Assembly: GCA_036971475.1 (NCBI GenBank)
Contig: JBAIZL010000005.1
Coordinates: 58,538,655 to 58,602,654 of the forward strand
Source of the DNA: Prosapia bicincta
Lineage: Eukaryota > Arthropoda > Insecta > Hemiptera > Cercopidae
DNA: 64,000 nt
Reading direction: 5' to 3'
The translations under genes were made by a program, and so were the position numbers. The notes under the pieces are model-generated. The model saw only the letters and a program-made list of their open reading frames with translations. It was not told the origin of the DNA and ran no database searches. Positions 1 to 13,560 of the stretch are shown here, piece after piece; within the stretch, counting starts at the first letter, position 1; each line of letters starts with the position of its first letter.

Positions 1-184
1 TAACATGGCATTTGTCATGTATAACTAACCTTGAAAGATGAATAACAACAGACATTCACTATCACCGGTTTAACTGCGTTTAAAAGCAACATTTACAAAC
101 ACATTTACTATCAGCTGATTATCCAAGTATGTATAATAAAATGGGGTATGGATAAGTGACCGTTAAGGGAATTTTCAAGGCCAG

Positions 185-351
185 TGGGGAGGTGCCCTGA
201 CGGAATTTCTAAATAAAAATAAGGCTATGTGTTAACCAGGGACCATAAGAATGTCCATATAAAATTTCAGCACAATGGGTCTAGTAGTTTTTACGCGATT
301 GAGTAACACACACAGACAGACATCATTAGATTTTTATATAATAGTATAGAT
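185..351 (+). mobile_element. 3' tail of an RTE-like LINE or derived SINE
   Basis: The stretch reads like the 3' end of arthropod RTE-clade retroposons. It has a segment resembling AAATTTCAGCACAATGGGTC, then AGTAGTTTTTACGCGATT, then ACACACACAGACAGACAT, and ends in a T-rich tail TTTTTATATAATAGTATAGA. The ordered run of a 'translated-like' end, a CAGACAGACA block and a TTTTTATATA tail is the typical RTE signature. No reverse transcriptase is present, so this is a 5'-truncated copy or a SINE using an RTE tail. The left boundary is approximate. Confidence 0.55.
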
Positions 352-497
352 TTCCACGATCCAACGGTCCATGGTGGAATAAAAAACAATATTTGCATCG
401 TATCCCTTCTTTTCCCTGTCAACTTGTATTCTTCAAAAAATTTGTGTATATGACAAAATTTTTGACTGTATATTTTTTGGCTTCAAGTAGTTTCATG

Positions 498-554
498 ATT
501 GAGTCACGACCCATCTGAAATCATTCCGCGACCCACCGGTTGCGGAAACCGCTG
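498..554 (-). mobile_element. hAT-like terminal inverted repeat, one end only
   Basis: Read on the minus strand from 554, the segment starts CAGCGGTTTCCGCAACCGG and continues TGGGTCGCGG. This is close to the widespread hAT terminal repeat of the form CAGNGGTTCTCAACC...GTGGGTCGCGACC. The following bases CACTAGAC (555-562) could be one copy of an 8-bp target site. No partner end with the same octamer is visible upstream, so the element is truncated or extends beyond the window. No transposase reading frame is seen. Confidence 0.5.
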
Positions 555-562
555 CACTAGAC

Positions 563-1800
563 CACCCAGTCTTATAGAGTTATTGTTAAAACATTCCAAA
601 TATATATCTTCACCTCATTATCACGTCGAAAGAAAAAGTCACACAATGTTTTTAGGATACGCAATTATTGTAGCTGGTTTTTGTGTTTTAAGATGATCAA
701 TGAATAACTGTACACAAACTCACAATATATTTTCATACGCTTTTGAATGACTTTCGTCATCACCACCAATTTGACTGCTACACACAACTGAAACTAAAAA
801 CTCTCAAGGATTTATTTATTAGTGTATCAGGTGTACATTAATCTATCTTTAACAAAAATTCTTTAGTTTTTTAAATTTTTTTTTGAATTTTACATTTTTT
901 GTTAGTTTTAAGCGATTTACTCGCTGACATAACGTATGAGTGTCGGAACTTAATTAATTTTATTAATCTCTTAAACAATAGAATATGGACTATTCGAAAT
1001 TTAAAGTTTGTAAATTAATTAATTTGCCTTTTTCAAAATTGTACAATACTAACAGAAGCGTTTTAAAAAGTAATTCCGTTTAAAATATTTAATTATTCAA
1101 TCGTGATTCTTGATGAATCTATCATCGTCCTCAACATCTGTTCCACTTACATAACATATGTAGCGGAAAGAAATGTTTTTAACTGAAGTAATTGTTAATA
1201 CTTTATTGTCATTCTTGGCAAGTAAGAGATTTCATCATGGACGCGTTACACCGTGCGGGCTACGGATACAATTGTGGAGACACTAACTAACGATATACTC
1301 GTTAAACTTGCAGGATAATTAATTTTAACTGATTCTATGTTTACAAACTGCCCGACGTAACTAAGATTAATTTGACAGACCGTGTCATTAGCTACGTGTA
1401 AAATCCAGGAGCTCGTCCAAGCCTCAAGCAACAGCGATTCAATTAAACTCCCGGGTAGATTTGGCAAAAATTATTAACTGTGCCTAAAATATTATGTAGC
1501 GATTTAATAAGGTAAAAATGTACCAGATAAATGTATTATGCACTTATTCGTATATGGCTAATGGTGTTGTTTATTATAATTATATATATTTAAATATCTA
1601 AAGTATATATTTATATCTTCTTTGTCAATCGGTTTCCTTGCCAATCCTGGAATTATATATTTTCTTGTTATAATTATAACCACTTCGCTCTCAGTGGAAA
1701 TGTCTACCTATTCAACGATATTCATACTATCTTGGCGTTAGGAAAAAAGATCGGTTCTTTAAAAATTTTAAAAACATCGAAGTTGATTGTCAACCCAGAC
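563..1800. other. unassigned AT-rich DNA
   Basis: No convincing coding frame, repeat boundary or RNA motif was recognised. A 73-codon minus-strand frame at 1246-1467 has no recognisable domain. Confidence 0.5.
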
Positions 1801-2680
1801 ATACAATTATATGTGAATAATATAATTAACTCCATAAACATAAATATAATTTATAAAAATAAATATAATTCCATAAATATATAAATATAAATTATAAAAA
1901 TAAATATAATTTCATAAATATAATATAATTTATGAAAATAAATATAATTCCATAAATATATAAATATAAATTATAAAAATAAATATAATTCCATACACAT
2001 AAATATAATGTATAAAAATTAATATAATTTCATAACTATATAAATATAATTTATAAAAAATAATATAATGCCATAAATATATAAATATAAATTATAAAAA
2101 TAAATATAATTTCATAAATATAAAATAATTTATAAAAATAATATAATTCCATAAATATATAAATATAAAATATAAAAATAAATATAATTCCATACACATA
2201 AATATAATTTATAAAAATAAATATAATTTTATAAATATATAAATATAATTTATAAAAATAATATAATTCCATAAATATATAAATATAAATTATAAAAATA
2301 AATAAAATTTCATAAATATAAAATAATTTATAAAAATAAATACAATTTCATAAATATAAATATAAATTATAAAAATAAATATAATTCCATACACATAAAT
2401 ATAATGTATAAAAATTAATCTAATATTATAAATATATAAATATAATTTATAAAAATAAATATAATTCCATACACATAAATATAATTTATAAAAATAAATA
2501 TAATTCCATATACATAAATATAATTTATAAAAATAAATATAATTTCATAAATATATAAATGTAAATTATAAAAATAAATATAATTCCATACACATAAATA
2601 TAATGTATAAAAATTAATATAATTTCATAAATATTAATATAATTTATAAAAAAATTATAATTCCATAAATATAATGTTTT
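1801..2680. repeat. AT-rich minisatellite (about 35-42 bp units)
   Basis: About twenty degenerate units alternate the blocks ATAAATATAATTTATAAAAA and TAAATATAATTCCATA, with variants ending in CCATACACATAAATATAAT. Spacing is uneven because short blocks have been gained and lost. The sequence is nearly pure A/T apart from the CCATA and ACAC steps. Minus-strand frames of repetitive Tyr/Ile/Phe peptides are by-products of the repeat. Confidence 0.85.
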
Positions 2681-5055
2681 CTCTTTCATTACTATTGTAA
2701 TTGGTTTAGAATGATACAAAAGCAAAATTATTAAATAATTCTTACACGCTGTACTGTAAAACAACCCTGTACTGAACGGTCTCCTCGATGTTTGTTTTGA
2801 GTTCTCCTCGAAAGATTTTCTAAACTTTCCCGTTGCTGACTAATTTGAGTGAAGTGTGCGTTATTCGATTTGGCCGGTAGGGTCAATTTTAAAGTGAAAA
2901 CTTGTTATTTCCATTTTTAAACTATATAGAAACTAGTAAACCCAAAGCAAAAAAAACTTAATTAAACGCACAACAAATATGGTGCAAACGTAAATAATTA
3001 ATACGTTGACGATTGCAAGGCAAGATAAAACTAATACGAAAATTAATTTGTAAATACTTCCCAATATAGGCAAGAAATAAAACTTTATTATGGTATGCAA
3101 TCACATTTCTACACAGAATTAACTAAGATGTAAAATATTATCCGACAGTTTGGACTTTCAGAGACTGTAAATGCACGTAATATTTTCACGACATGGATTT
3201 TTCCGACTAACATTAAGAACAAATGCATATGTTTATATTTTCTAAATCAGAAGAAATTTAAACAGCCTACTATTACATTAAGCGAAAATAAGTAGTTATT
3301 TTAATTTTGGAACTTGTTTGGATTTTATACTTGTTGGAAAAACTTGTTGGAACCAAAATTTATACCTGGTGACGTAAAACGTAATCTACAAAACAGGAGT
3401 AATAATAAACCTTAGTTCTGACAATGGCTAAACAATTTAGAAACCCGTCACAGTTAACGTCACTTTACAACAAGATAAACTTTATACATCAGAGTTTACT
3501 AATAAAAATATAATAGGTTATGCTGCATTACAATAAAACTATATCAAAATTAAGCGACCAAAATATTTGGTTCGGACAGATTTAGTGTTAACGAAATGAA
3601 GTTTACTAATGCAAGAGGCGAAGTAAGCACCATCTTCTTGTTTGCCCTTATAATAAACAAATGCAAAAAATATTGGGCACTTCCTTTGGCAATATAAGAT
3701 AACGTTAATCGACTGAGATTTTTTTATAATAAAATCTATCCGGATAAATTCAAACTGGATATTTTGAAACTATATTATAATGTAGTACGACAGAAATTTG
3801 TATTTTGAGTTTTTTTCAAATCTAATTATTCTGTTACTAACACGGATTATTGAAGTAATAACTTACTTCTGCGTAGGGAACAAAACATGAGATTAAATCA
3901 TTGCTTTGAAACGCATACATATGATTTCATGTAACAGCTGTTTTTGTGTTATAGGTTATGTTGTTGAACAGCCATTTCTCACGTATGTTATTATTAAATA
4001 GTTTTGACTAGATAATAAATAAAACAATTAATTTCAAATTTGATAAATCTCAAAAGAAACAATTCAATTTAACAATATTAATAGGTTACCTATTTTTAAC
4101 CAATTTCATGATAAGAAAACATTTAGGCCCGTCTTATATTTTGTACAGAACTGATTGGAATTGAATTTGTTAAAAAAATTGATATTCAGTAAACATCGAA
4201 TAAAGTTTTTTTGTTAACAACTTTATTTTATTATTAACTACAATAAATAATAATCTTTATTAAATACACTGCTCAAATAAAGATGTAAAAATTGAATGAA
4301 AAATTTATAAATTTATAAGTTCAGTGATTTTCGTTGAAATATTTGGGAAACTTTTAGCTTATTTCCTCTCAATACTCTCGGAACTCCCTATTATTATTTT
4401 TTAAACACGTGTTCTTAAACGCTTTCGACATTTTATTTATTACCGATAATTATGATAATATTATTATTAATAATTATTATTACGATAATTATACGAAAAT
4501 TCTTTTCAATTGCTATTATAAAAGACTGTAGAAATGAAGTTGCATTGTGCAGAAAGAATTGCACGAGTTCAAACGGTTTGCTTACATCACCTACCCTAGA
4601 CTGGAGTGGCGCTTGCTTGCATCGAAACTTAACGAATCCAGCAGAGGCACTGGATATTTTTGAGTAAATACTGCTGTCTGGTTTGACAATGCCACCATCC
4701 CCCGCATTATGTCTATTTTAAGTGCTTTAGTTTACAATTTATTTTTATTTGTTTTGATCCTCTGCTGATATTGCGAACCGGAAGGGGGCGACATAACATA
4801 GCTCGGGGAAGTGATTCTAAGGGGTTTATTGGTCTAATGCGCCGCTGTTGCCAAAAAATGTTGTAAAAGTTGCAGTAAATTATCTACATATAGGAAAACA
4901 GCTCTATATAGCCTAACGTAGTGAAGCCTATTTGTTCTATATGCTTTTATAAATTTGATTTTATTAAAATCAAATACAACATATATGAAATTAATAAAAT
5001 TTATATATAATATAGATAAGATACATATAAAAATCAAAATTTATGTATATGTAGG
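2681..5055. other. unassigned AT-rich DNA
   Basis: Mostly single-copy-looking AT-rich sequence. A slightly GC-richer patch at about 4560-4860 contains short frames but no domain I can name. No repeat structure, tRNA or splice-supported exon was found. Confidence 0.5.
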
Positions 5056-5113
5056 TATGTGTGTGTGTGTGTGTGTGTGTGTCTGTGTCTGTATGTGTGT
5101 CTATGTGTGTAGA
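5056..5113. repeat. (GT)n microsatellite, interrupted
   Basis: A GT run with TCTGTGTCTG and TATG interruptions. The Cys-Val frames across it are artefacts. Confidence 0.9.
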
Positions 5114-6540
5114 TTTTGTACATTATCAAACATTTCATTATGAGGAATTAGTTTTTAACCATTGCTTTTCACTAATACACTGTCAGGATTATCATAAGAC
5201 TGCTTCCATGACGAGAGGTCTGACATCGTTCAAGTTAGTTAAAATTATTAAACGTATCAGTTTAACTTAATTTATAAAGTCTTTTCTCTCTTGTCTTTGT
5301 CAACATTTTGCTTCTTTTATAATTTCAAAAAGAATGTTTTTTCAAAGAACGCCTTCAACATTTATCATTTTCTAAGGCATGAACAAAGCCATTAACTTTG
5401 CAATTAAATAAGTTTGTAACTATATTAAACCTTCCTAAGAAGAAGAATGTCCGTCAAGGGAATTGAAACTTATGTGTAAGCGCTATGTTGTTGACACATA
5501 GTCTTCAAAGAAACAACCAACTCCTGCCAAGCTTGAGAGCAGTATATGTTTTTACTGGAAGAGTGAGAAAAGATTCATTTCTCTGAGAAAACGTTCAAAT
5601 AAATCAAGTGGATTTATCAAACGCGTTAATCTAATTTAACTAAACAATGTCTACGGCCTTACAATTATCTCTTTACGGATCTTTGTAACGGAATATTTGC
5701 ATCCAAGGGCTTACATTATTAAAATTAGATCCACGCAATATTCAACAATAATTCAGTTTCTTATATCGCAGAATAATTAATGTTTTCGGCGAATGATAAA
5801 TAAAGAAGATCGTGCAAAGATCTGCTATTCTCAATACTTGTTTGTGAGTAGTATATATAGATATAATCTGCTACAAATATCTATCTTTCGACTTATCTCT
5901 GCACTTATCAATGTGCATATGAAATAGTATTATGGAGAATGCTAGTGAAACACGACGAAATTGGGAAAGCAAAGTACAAAAATAGAATTGTGGGGTGTTT
6001 AACACACCGGATATGAAACACCGCCCTCTCTAATCCAACTCCATATCACGTGCATCCATCCATATCACCTCTAATACATTTGAAAATTATGGCAGACTGT
6101 TGGATGGATGTATTGGTTTACGACCTGTACAATGAAAATGTAAAAGCTCGAACATCTACTGTAAACTCCCGGGACAAGACAAGTTCTCCAAACACAGCCC
6201 ACATTTTGTTTTCTGTAACTACTCGACGAAACCAAGCAACTCGGCAGTGTGTTACGCGTAAAGAGAGAAGAAAACAAATGAATGGTGACATAGATTACCT
6301 TTCTCATGATTTAACCTCCTTAGGCGAAGCCAAGGGAGCAGATTTCACCCTATCACTTAAAAGAGCCTCTTTCAAACATCTTTACTCAATTAAACACTTG
6401 CATTGCTTGCAGATCACTTTCTGAAGTGAACAATAATTTTAGTAAAATAAAAAATATCTATTCAATTTTATTTTGTTAGTAACACGAAACTAAAACCTTT
6501 ATAGCTGATACATCTTTATTATGTAACCCTGAATAACTTA
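5114..6540. other. unassigned DNA
   Basis: No feature recognised. The 124-codon plus-strand frame at 6050-6424 has mixed composition and no recognisable motif, and it is bounded by stops on both sides. A short palindrome GTGTTTAACACAC lies near 5996. Confidence 0.45.
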
Positions 6541-8190
6541 ATTGCATATTCATTATGATAATGTTCTTATCGAAATATATGATCAGTCTGAAATATCGAT
6601 ACTTAGGGTGTGGACATACGAAAGGCAACTGGTGACGGCAACGCAAAACGCAAACTTGAGTTGCTTTTTCACAGCATATAGAGTTGAATGCACATATTCA
6701 TTATGATAATGTTCTTATCGAAATATATGATCAGTCTGAAATATCGATACTTAGGGTGTGGACATACGAAAGGCAACTGGTGACGGCAACGCAAAACGCA
6801 AACTTGAGTTGCTTTTTCACAGCATATAGAGTTGAATGCACATATTCATTATGATAATGTTCTTATCGAAATATATGATCAGTCTGAAATATCGATACTT
6901 AGGGTGTGGACATACGAAAGGCAACTGGTGACGGCAACGCAAAACGCAAACTTGAGTTGCTTTTTCACAGCATATAGAGTTGAATGCACATATTCATTAT
7001 GATAATGTTCTTATCGAAATATATGATCAGTCTGAAATATCGATACTTAGGGTGTGGACATACGAAAGGCAACTGGTGACGGCAACGCAAAACGCAAACT
7101 TGAGTTGCTTTTTCACAGCATATAGAGTTGAATGCACATATTCATTATGATAATGTTCTTATCGAAATATATGATCAGTCTGAAATATCGATACTTAGGG
7201 TGTGGACATACGAAAGGCAACTGGTGACGGCAACGCAAAACGCAAACTTGAGTTGCTTTTTCACAGCATATAGAGTTGAATGCACATATTCATTATGATA
7301 ATGTTCTTATCGAAATATATGATCAGTCTGAAATATCGATACTTAGGGTGTGGACATACGAAAGGCAACTGGTGACGGCAACGCAAAACGCAAACTTGAG
7401 TTGCTTTTTCACAGCATATAGAGTTGAATGCACATATTCATTATGATAATGTTCTTATCGAAATATATGATCAGTCTGAAATATCGATACTTAGGGTGTG
7501 GACATACGAAAGGCAACTGGTGACGGCAACGCAAAACGCAAACTTGAGTTGCTTTTTCACAGCATATAGAGTTGAATGCACATATTCATTATGATAATGT
7601 TCTTATCGAAATATATGATCAGTCTAAAATATCGATACTTAGGGTGTGGACATACGAAAGGCAACTGGTGACGGCAACGCAAAACGCAAACTTGAGTTGC
7701 TTTTTCACAGCATATAGAGTTGAATGCACATATTCATTATGATGATGTTCTTATCGAAATATATGATCAGTCTGAAATATCGATACTTATTATCCTTAGG
7801 GTGTGGACATACGAAAGACAACTGGTGACGGCAACGCAAAACGCAAACTTGAGTTGCTTTTTCACAGCATATAGAGTTGAATGCACATATTCATTATGAT
7901 AATGTTCTTATAGAAATATATGATAAGTCTATAATATCGATACTTAGGGTGTGGACATACGAAAGGCAACTGGTGACGGCAACGCAAAACGCAAACTTGA
8001 GTTGCTTTTTCACAGCATATAGAGTTGAATGCACATATTCATTATGATAATGTTCTTATCGAAATATATGATCAGTCTGAAATATCGATACTTAGGGTGT
8101 GGACATACGAAAGGCAACTGGTGACGGCAACGCAAAACGCAAACTTGAGGTGCTTTTTCACAGCATATAGAGTTGAATGCACATATTCAT
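6541..8190. repeat. 148-bp tandem array, 11 copies, each with a transposon end
   Basis: The anchor CATTATGATAATG recurs at 6551, 6699, 6847, 6995, 7143, 7291, 7439, 7587, 7735, 7892 and 8040, and the array ends near 8188. Spacing is 148 bp except 157 bp once, where TTATCCTTA is inserted near 7790. Copies are almost identical, with a few single-base changes near 7744, 7626 and 7912. Each monomer contains TTAGGGTGTGGACATACG, AGGCAACTGGTGACGGCAAC and AAACTTGAGTTGC. These form the terminal repeat of the element at 8095-9185, followed by flank-like sequence. The array therefore seems to have amplified across a transposon insertion junction. Confidence 0.95.
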
Positions 8191-8502
8191 AGTGAAGTGA
8201 TAGCAACGCGACTAGCGAGTGACTCAGAAACTAGAGTTGCTCCGGTCACGACATGCTGTAAACTCGTTGCTCAGTTTCTCAGTTGCCAGCAGTATTTGTT
8301 GTGTTGTGTATGCGTTTCTCATGAGTGCTTCCGTATTTAAATAATAATGATTTTTATTTGTATTTTATGTGTCTTTGAATAATCTTTTGTTATACTGGTG
8401 TAGTGTGTCAGAAAAACAAAATATTCCTGGTTCTGGTCATGATTTGTGTACCCAACACCATCAAGACGATATGAATGATTATCAATATTTTTTTAAAATA
8501 TG

Positions 8503-8503
8503 T

Positions 8504-8576
<73 letters not shown>
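8503..8576. repeat. compound (CA)n(TA)n microsatellite
   Basis: About eight CA repeats run directly into about 26 TA repeats. It lies inside the Harbinger-like element. Confidence 0.97.
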
Positions 8577-8578
<2 letters not shown>

Positions 8579-8935
8579 CGGGGTAAAAATATAGTCTTAA
8601 TGAAGTTAGTAACTTAAAAAATTATTTAAAGTTATTCGTCTTAATGTGTAGAACACGAATATCAACGTTTTCCAACAGAAATAAGGAAAGTGACTCTTTT
8701 TCACATTTTAAATGTTTGGCTGTACTGGCTTGTAAGTATATAACGTGAACCGGGCGCGCAGTAGTTGCAATTTTATACAACATTGCTGTATACCTATATT
8801 AAGATATACCTAAAAAGTACCCAGTCAGGATGGATTTGGTTATAATTTTATTCAACATTATACACTGCATTTTGTTTTTGGAAAGTTTTTTTAGTTTTTT
8901 TCTTAAAATATAGACAAGGACGTCATCCTCCTCTG

Positions 8936-9172
8936 ATGACGACATAACTGGGAACTAAACTAGCATTTATTTATGAACAATCCTGTAAAATGACAAGCAA
9001 CTTTTCTAATAGCAACTCAAGTTTACGTTGCGTTGCCGTCACCAGTTGCTTTCTCTGACGACTATATAACTGAGAACTAAACTAGCATTTATATATGAAC
9101 ACTCCTGTAAAATGACAAGCAACTTTTCTAATAGTAAGTTTACGTTGCGTTACAGTCATCAGTTGCTATCTG
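8936..9172. repeat. two-copy ~122-bp direct duplication
   Basis: The block with AACTAAACTAGCATTTAT, CCTGTAAAATGACAAGCAAC and TTTTCTAATAG occurs twice, with AACTAAACTAGC at 8953 and 9075. Each copy also contains an inverted version of the element end (AAGTTTACGTTGCGTT...CAGTTGCT). The right terminus of the element has therefore been duplicated internally. Confidence 0.85.
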
Positions 9173-9273
9173 TAAGTCCGCAGCCTTAAAGTAAACATAA
9201 ACTTTGATAGAGTTTCTTGAGTTACAAATCCAAGAGGTACAAAATGACCAAGTAAACACAACCGAGTATCGTT

Positions 9274-10351
9274 ATTACGTCATATCGTTAGTCCAATCTC
9301 ATCTAGCCTTAAATATCCTTAGAAGATGAGAAACCTCTTTATGACTCCTGCCTAATCAAGTTCGTGACATTATTACGTCATATCGTTAGTCCAATTTCAT
9401 CTACCCTTAAATATCCTTAGAAGATGAGAAACCTCTTTATGACTCCTCCCTAATCAAGTTCGTGACATTATTACGTCATATCGTTAGTCCAATTTCATAT
9501 ACCCTTAAATATCCTTAGAAGATGAGAAACCTCTTTATGACTCCTCCCTAATCACGTTCGTGACATTATTACGTCATATCGTTAGTCCAATTTCATCTAC
9601 CCTTAAATATCATTAGAAGATGAGAAACCTCTTTATGACTCCTCCCTAATCACGTTCGTGACATTATTACGTCATATCGTTAGTCCAATTCCATCTAACC
9701 TTAAATATCCTTAGAAGATGAGAAACCTCTATATGTCTCCTGCCTAATCAAGTTCGTAACATTATTACGTCATATCGTTAGTCCAATTCCATCTACCCTT
9801 ACATATCCTTAGAAGATGAGAAACCTCTTTATGTCTCCTGCCTAATCAAGTTCGTGACATTATTACGTCATATCGTTAGTCCAATTCCATCTACCCTTAA
9901 ATATCCTTAGAAGATGAGAAACCTCTTTATGACTCCTCCTTAATCACGTTCGTGACATTATTACATCATTTCGTTAGTCCAATTCCATCTACCCTTAAAT
10001 ATCCTTAGAAGATGAGAAACCTCTTTATGACTCCTCCTTAATCACGTTCGTGACATTATTACATCATATCGTTAGTCCAATTCCATCTACCCTTAAATAT
10101 CCTTAGAAGATGAGAAACCTCTTTATGACTCCTCCTTAATCACGTTCGTGACATTATTACATCATATCGTTAGTCCAATTCCATCTACCCTTAAATATCC
10201 TTAGAAGATGAGAAACCTCTTTATGACTCCTCCTTAATCACGTTCGTGACATTATTACATCATATCGTTAGTCCAATTCCATCTACCCTTAAATATCCTT
10301 AGAAGATGAGAAACCTCTTTATGACTCCTCCTTAATCAAGTTCGTGACTTT
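9274..10351. repeat. 98-bp tandem array, 11 copies
   Basis: ATTACGTCATATCGTTAGTC (ATTACATC in later copies) recurs exactly every 98 bp, at 9274, 9372, 9470, 9568, 9666, 9764, 9862, 9960, 10058, 10156 and 10254. The unit also contains AGAAGATGAGAAACCTCT and CCTAATCAAGTTCGTGAC. Variants are ordered along the array: ACGTC and TCCCTAAT early, ACATC and TCCTTAAT late. This fits progressive local duplication. No frame runs through the array. Confidence 0.95.
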
Positions 10352-12053
10352 ACACCCATTATTTAAATAATTACGTCGACATATGTGTTAAGTTTTGCGA
10401 TTAATAATCCTTTACAAATAATGTTTGCTACTTTACCAGAAAGCTTGACTACATTCGCTAAAAGCTTCCCGAAGCTTTACGACTACGAACATTACTTTCG
10501 CAAACAAATTAGTGGAACTCAAAGTGATATTTTGAAAACATTTTCGTTTTAATTAGCCGAGGGTGTATATAAGGTTGGAGGAAATGTTTAGTAAGCAAAT
10601 GAAGCTGCCTTTTTCATCAAAGCTCGGCATTATATCAAATCTTTTTAAGGGGAGCTGTTATATTTAACCAATAAATGTGACGTTTAATCTGGTAAAGCAC
10701 TCCAGCGTGAAGACGTTACTGCGTAGGCTTGGAAAGGGACCAAAAATACTTTAAAAACGCATCCGGGATAAATCGCCGGAGCCTTTACAATAACTTAGAG
10801 TTTTAATAGAAACGCCTGCAGTGGTTCCGATGTATCGCATTACTTTAGAGAGCGCTTTGGGAGGCGTTGTACGAAAGTCGATTTACTACAGTAATTACAT
10901 CGAATTGGTTAAATGGATTCTACAGTTGCAATTAAAATGATTTTAACGATGGTGTAACTCTTAAGAATTAAGAATTTTTAATAATCGCTATTTTAAAAAT
11001 ACAATTTTCTTTCTATAAATATAATTAATTCTTCGGCTTATTTTATTACTGTAATTTTGTTTTATATGCAGTTTGCTATCTCTTCTAGTTTAAAAATATA
11101 TGAAAATTCAACTGCTAATATATATGAAATTACAACATACATTTATATCAATACGTTACACATATATTAAAGGCTGATGGCCCAAATAAAATTTTAAATA
11201 AAATGGAATTTAATTAATCAATAAGATTTGATTATATAAGGACTGATTTTTAAGTTATATTAGAGGGATTGGACAACGAACTAGTAACTAGGGGTTGATA
11301 CCTATTTCTTAAGTCTACTGACGTCATAATGTTACCCTATTTCTAATATCAATGTATTATGACGTCCATTTTATCCAACTACAGTTCTTCATCGTTTTCC
11401 TTACAATTGCAGTCACGGGTAGAGAAGGATTGACTGCCTACTCACTTTTTCTTCACCCCGATAGAAAGAAATAGATTTCTCGTGCAACACCATGAGATGA
11501 CATTGTCCAACTAATATAATTTATAACAAATTACACACAATGATGTTGCACAAGGCACCTTATTACCTTATTTCATTTTATATTAATCATAATTTGCTAC
11601 AGTTCATAGACTATAAGTCATAATGGCCTTAAATTTAAAAAAAAACGAAACGAACCATTTTTGTTTCTATATTTTAGGTTTGGAAGAGTTTCGAAAAACA
11701 CGAGGATAAAATCCTGCATTTTTGAAATAACTCTAAGAGTCAACGGGCATGAATTTTGAAATTTTATTGATACAACCTTGTTCTACGTTAAAATTAATTT
11801 GGAAACATAAACATATTGTTAACAATTTAAAATAAAATCTGAACGGGTGGGAAGAACCGGAGATCAGCTGGTCGACTGATACAGGTTAGACAACAATAAA
11901 GTAATGCAATTGGTTCAGTCCTTAAACGATAACACTTGCTTTTCGACGGCGTTTCGGTGAGTGTGTTTTGAAAATGACCGAAGATAATGTGTTACAACCT
12001 CTGTAAGGGTGACAAAGCAAATTTTTATCACTCGGATATGTGAGTCAACAAAA
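10352..12053. other. unassigned DNA
   Basis: No gene recognised. GTATATAAGG near 10565 resembles a TATA box but has no supporting downstream frame. AATACATTGATATTAG-like and TGACGTCATAATG segments near 11330 form short imperfect palindromes. Confidence 0.45.
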
Positions 12054-12376
<323 letters not shown>

Positions 12377-12379
<3 letters not shown>

Positions 12380-13387
12380 ACCAACGACATATAAAACCAG
12401 CAACATTATAAAAATAGATGGATATAGATGTTGAAGTGTTCACAACCATCAGAACATCCATCTATTACAATCCCTTCTAATAAACCAAGGTTTCTGGTGT
12501 TAAACCTAAGTTCTCATCGGTAGTAATAGGCCCTTATTTCGTTAAGAATGAAGGAGAGCAATCTGCTACCATGAATGTTGAGTGGTATTTAGAAATATTA
12601 AGATCAGTTTTTGTTCCTTAGCTTTATAAATACACAGTGAATGATGAAAGAAGATGGATCAACAAATTGGAGTCACTTTCAATAATATACTTTATCGCAA
12701 CAAGATGGAGCCACAAGTCGCAAAATCCGCGTAAGCAAGGGATTCTCAAAGATGTATTTTCCAATTTGGTTGGTTTTCTGGAACGGAGCGGTTTCTTGAA
12801 ATCCTTTGTACCCGGGCTCAAAGCTTGGGATTATGTTATTGAGGAATTGACGAAAGAGTAGAGTTTACGGAAAAACGTTTTGTACAGGTGAACTTAAGTT
12901 ATGTATCTTGGTGGAAATCGAGAAAATTCCACCGTGTATGTTCTGTAATATGATAAATAGGTTAGAAAATCTTGCGTCAACGCCTTGATCGTGAAGGACT
13001 TTTGTTGCTATTTATTTTAACTGTGAACAATTTGTTTACGCTTCCTAACGGATTTCAACGAATGTACGATTGTATTAAATTTTACCTACATCCATTGATT
13101 TTGTGACAGCTATTTCAAAATTGTAGGATTGGTTGTCGCACTAAGTAAACGTCACGATTTAGGATTATGAAACCTCAAACAGGTAGTCAGCCAACAGTAA
13201 AATTATGTAAGGCAAAAACCTTTAATACAATATGAATAAATGAGAATGGATTCTGGGCAAGAGAATGAAAAAATATTATTAGCAAGTAGGTCTATACAAA
13301 CAAAATAAGAGGAAAGGGACCAGAAATAATTGAATAAACTCATTTAGGTTATTACTAAGAGGTTTATAGGTGTAAATATTTATTACA
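12377..13387. other. unassigned DNA
   Basis: Overlapping frames at 12624-12861 on both strands show no recognisable domain. Nothing else was identified. Confidence 0.45.
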
Positions 13388-13560
13388 ATTTGATATTACT
13401 TGCGACCAGACATTTTGTTAACTAAAGGTTGTAAAGTTGTTACTTACACTTGGAGGAAACGTTATCGTCTTACGACTAAGAGGCTGAAGAAGTCGTAAGA
13501 CGAAAACGATTCCTCCAAAGGTAAGTTAACAAAACGTCAGGTCGCAAGTAATAGCAAAAT
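13388..13560. mobile_element. 173-bp fold-back MITE
   Basis: Outer arms ATTTGATATTACTTGCGACC / GGTCGCAAGTAATAGCAAAT and inner arms ACTTGGAGGAAACG...CGTCTTACGACT / AGTCGTAAGACG...CGATTCCTCCAA pair almost completely. The short loop is AAGAGGCTGAAG. The left arm carries an extra ~20 nt (AAAGGTTGTAAAGTTG) missing from the right arm. No clear target duplication or coding sequence was seen. The family is not recognised. Confidence 0.75.

Larger units (their letters stand above)
8095..9185. mobile_element. PIF/Harbinger-like non-autonomous element
   Basis: The left end GGGTGTGGACATACGAAAGG continues into GCAACTGGTGACGGCAACGC. The right end, read inverted, is GGCTGCGGACTTACAGATAG, then GCAACTGATGACTGTAACGC. 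The two ends match imperfectly over about 50 bp. Both are flanked by TTA (8092-8094 and 9186-9188), the 3-bp TWA target duplication typical of PIF/Harbinger. The interior holds no transposase frame, a CA/TA microsatellite and a ~122-bp internal duplication. Superfamily assignment rests on the TTA sites and the GG start only; a different superfamily with a chance TTA cannot be excluded. Confidence 0.5.

Noticed and set aside
6050..6424. 124-codon frame
   Set aside because: No recognisable domain or flanking gene structure; a minus-strand frame overlaps it. Not called without homology.
8925..8970. Hammerhead core CTGATGACGACATAACTGGGAA near 8933
   Set aside because: No helix II next to a GAAA, no palindromic helix III and no helix I; the match to CTGATGA is chance within the Harbinger-like element.
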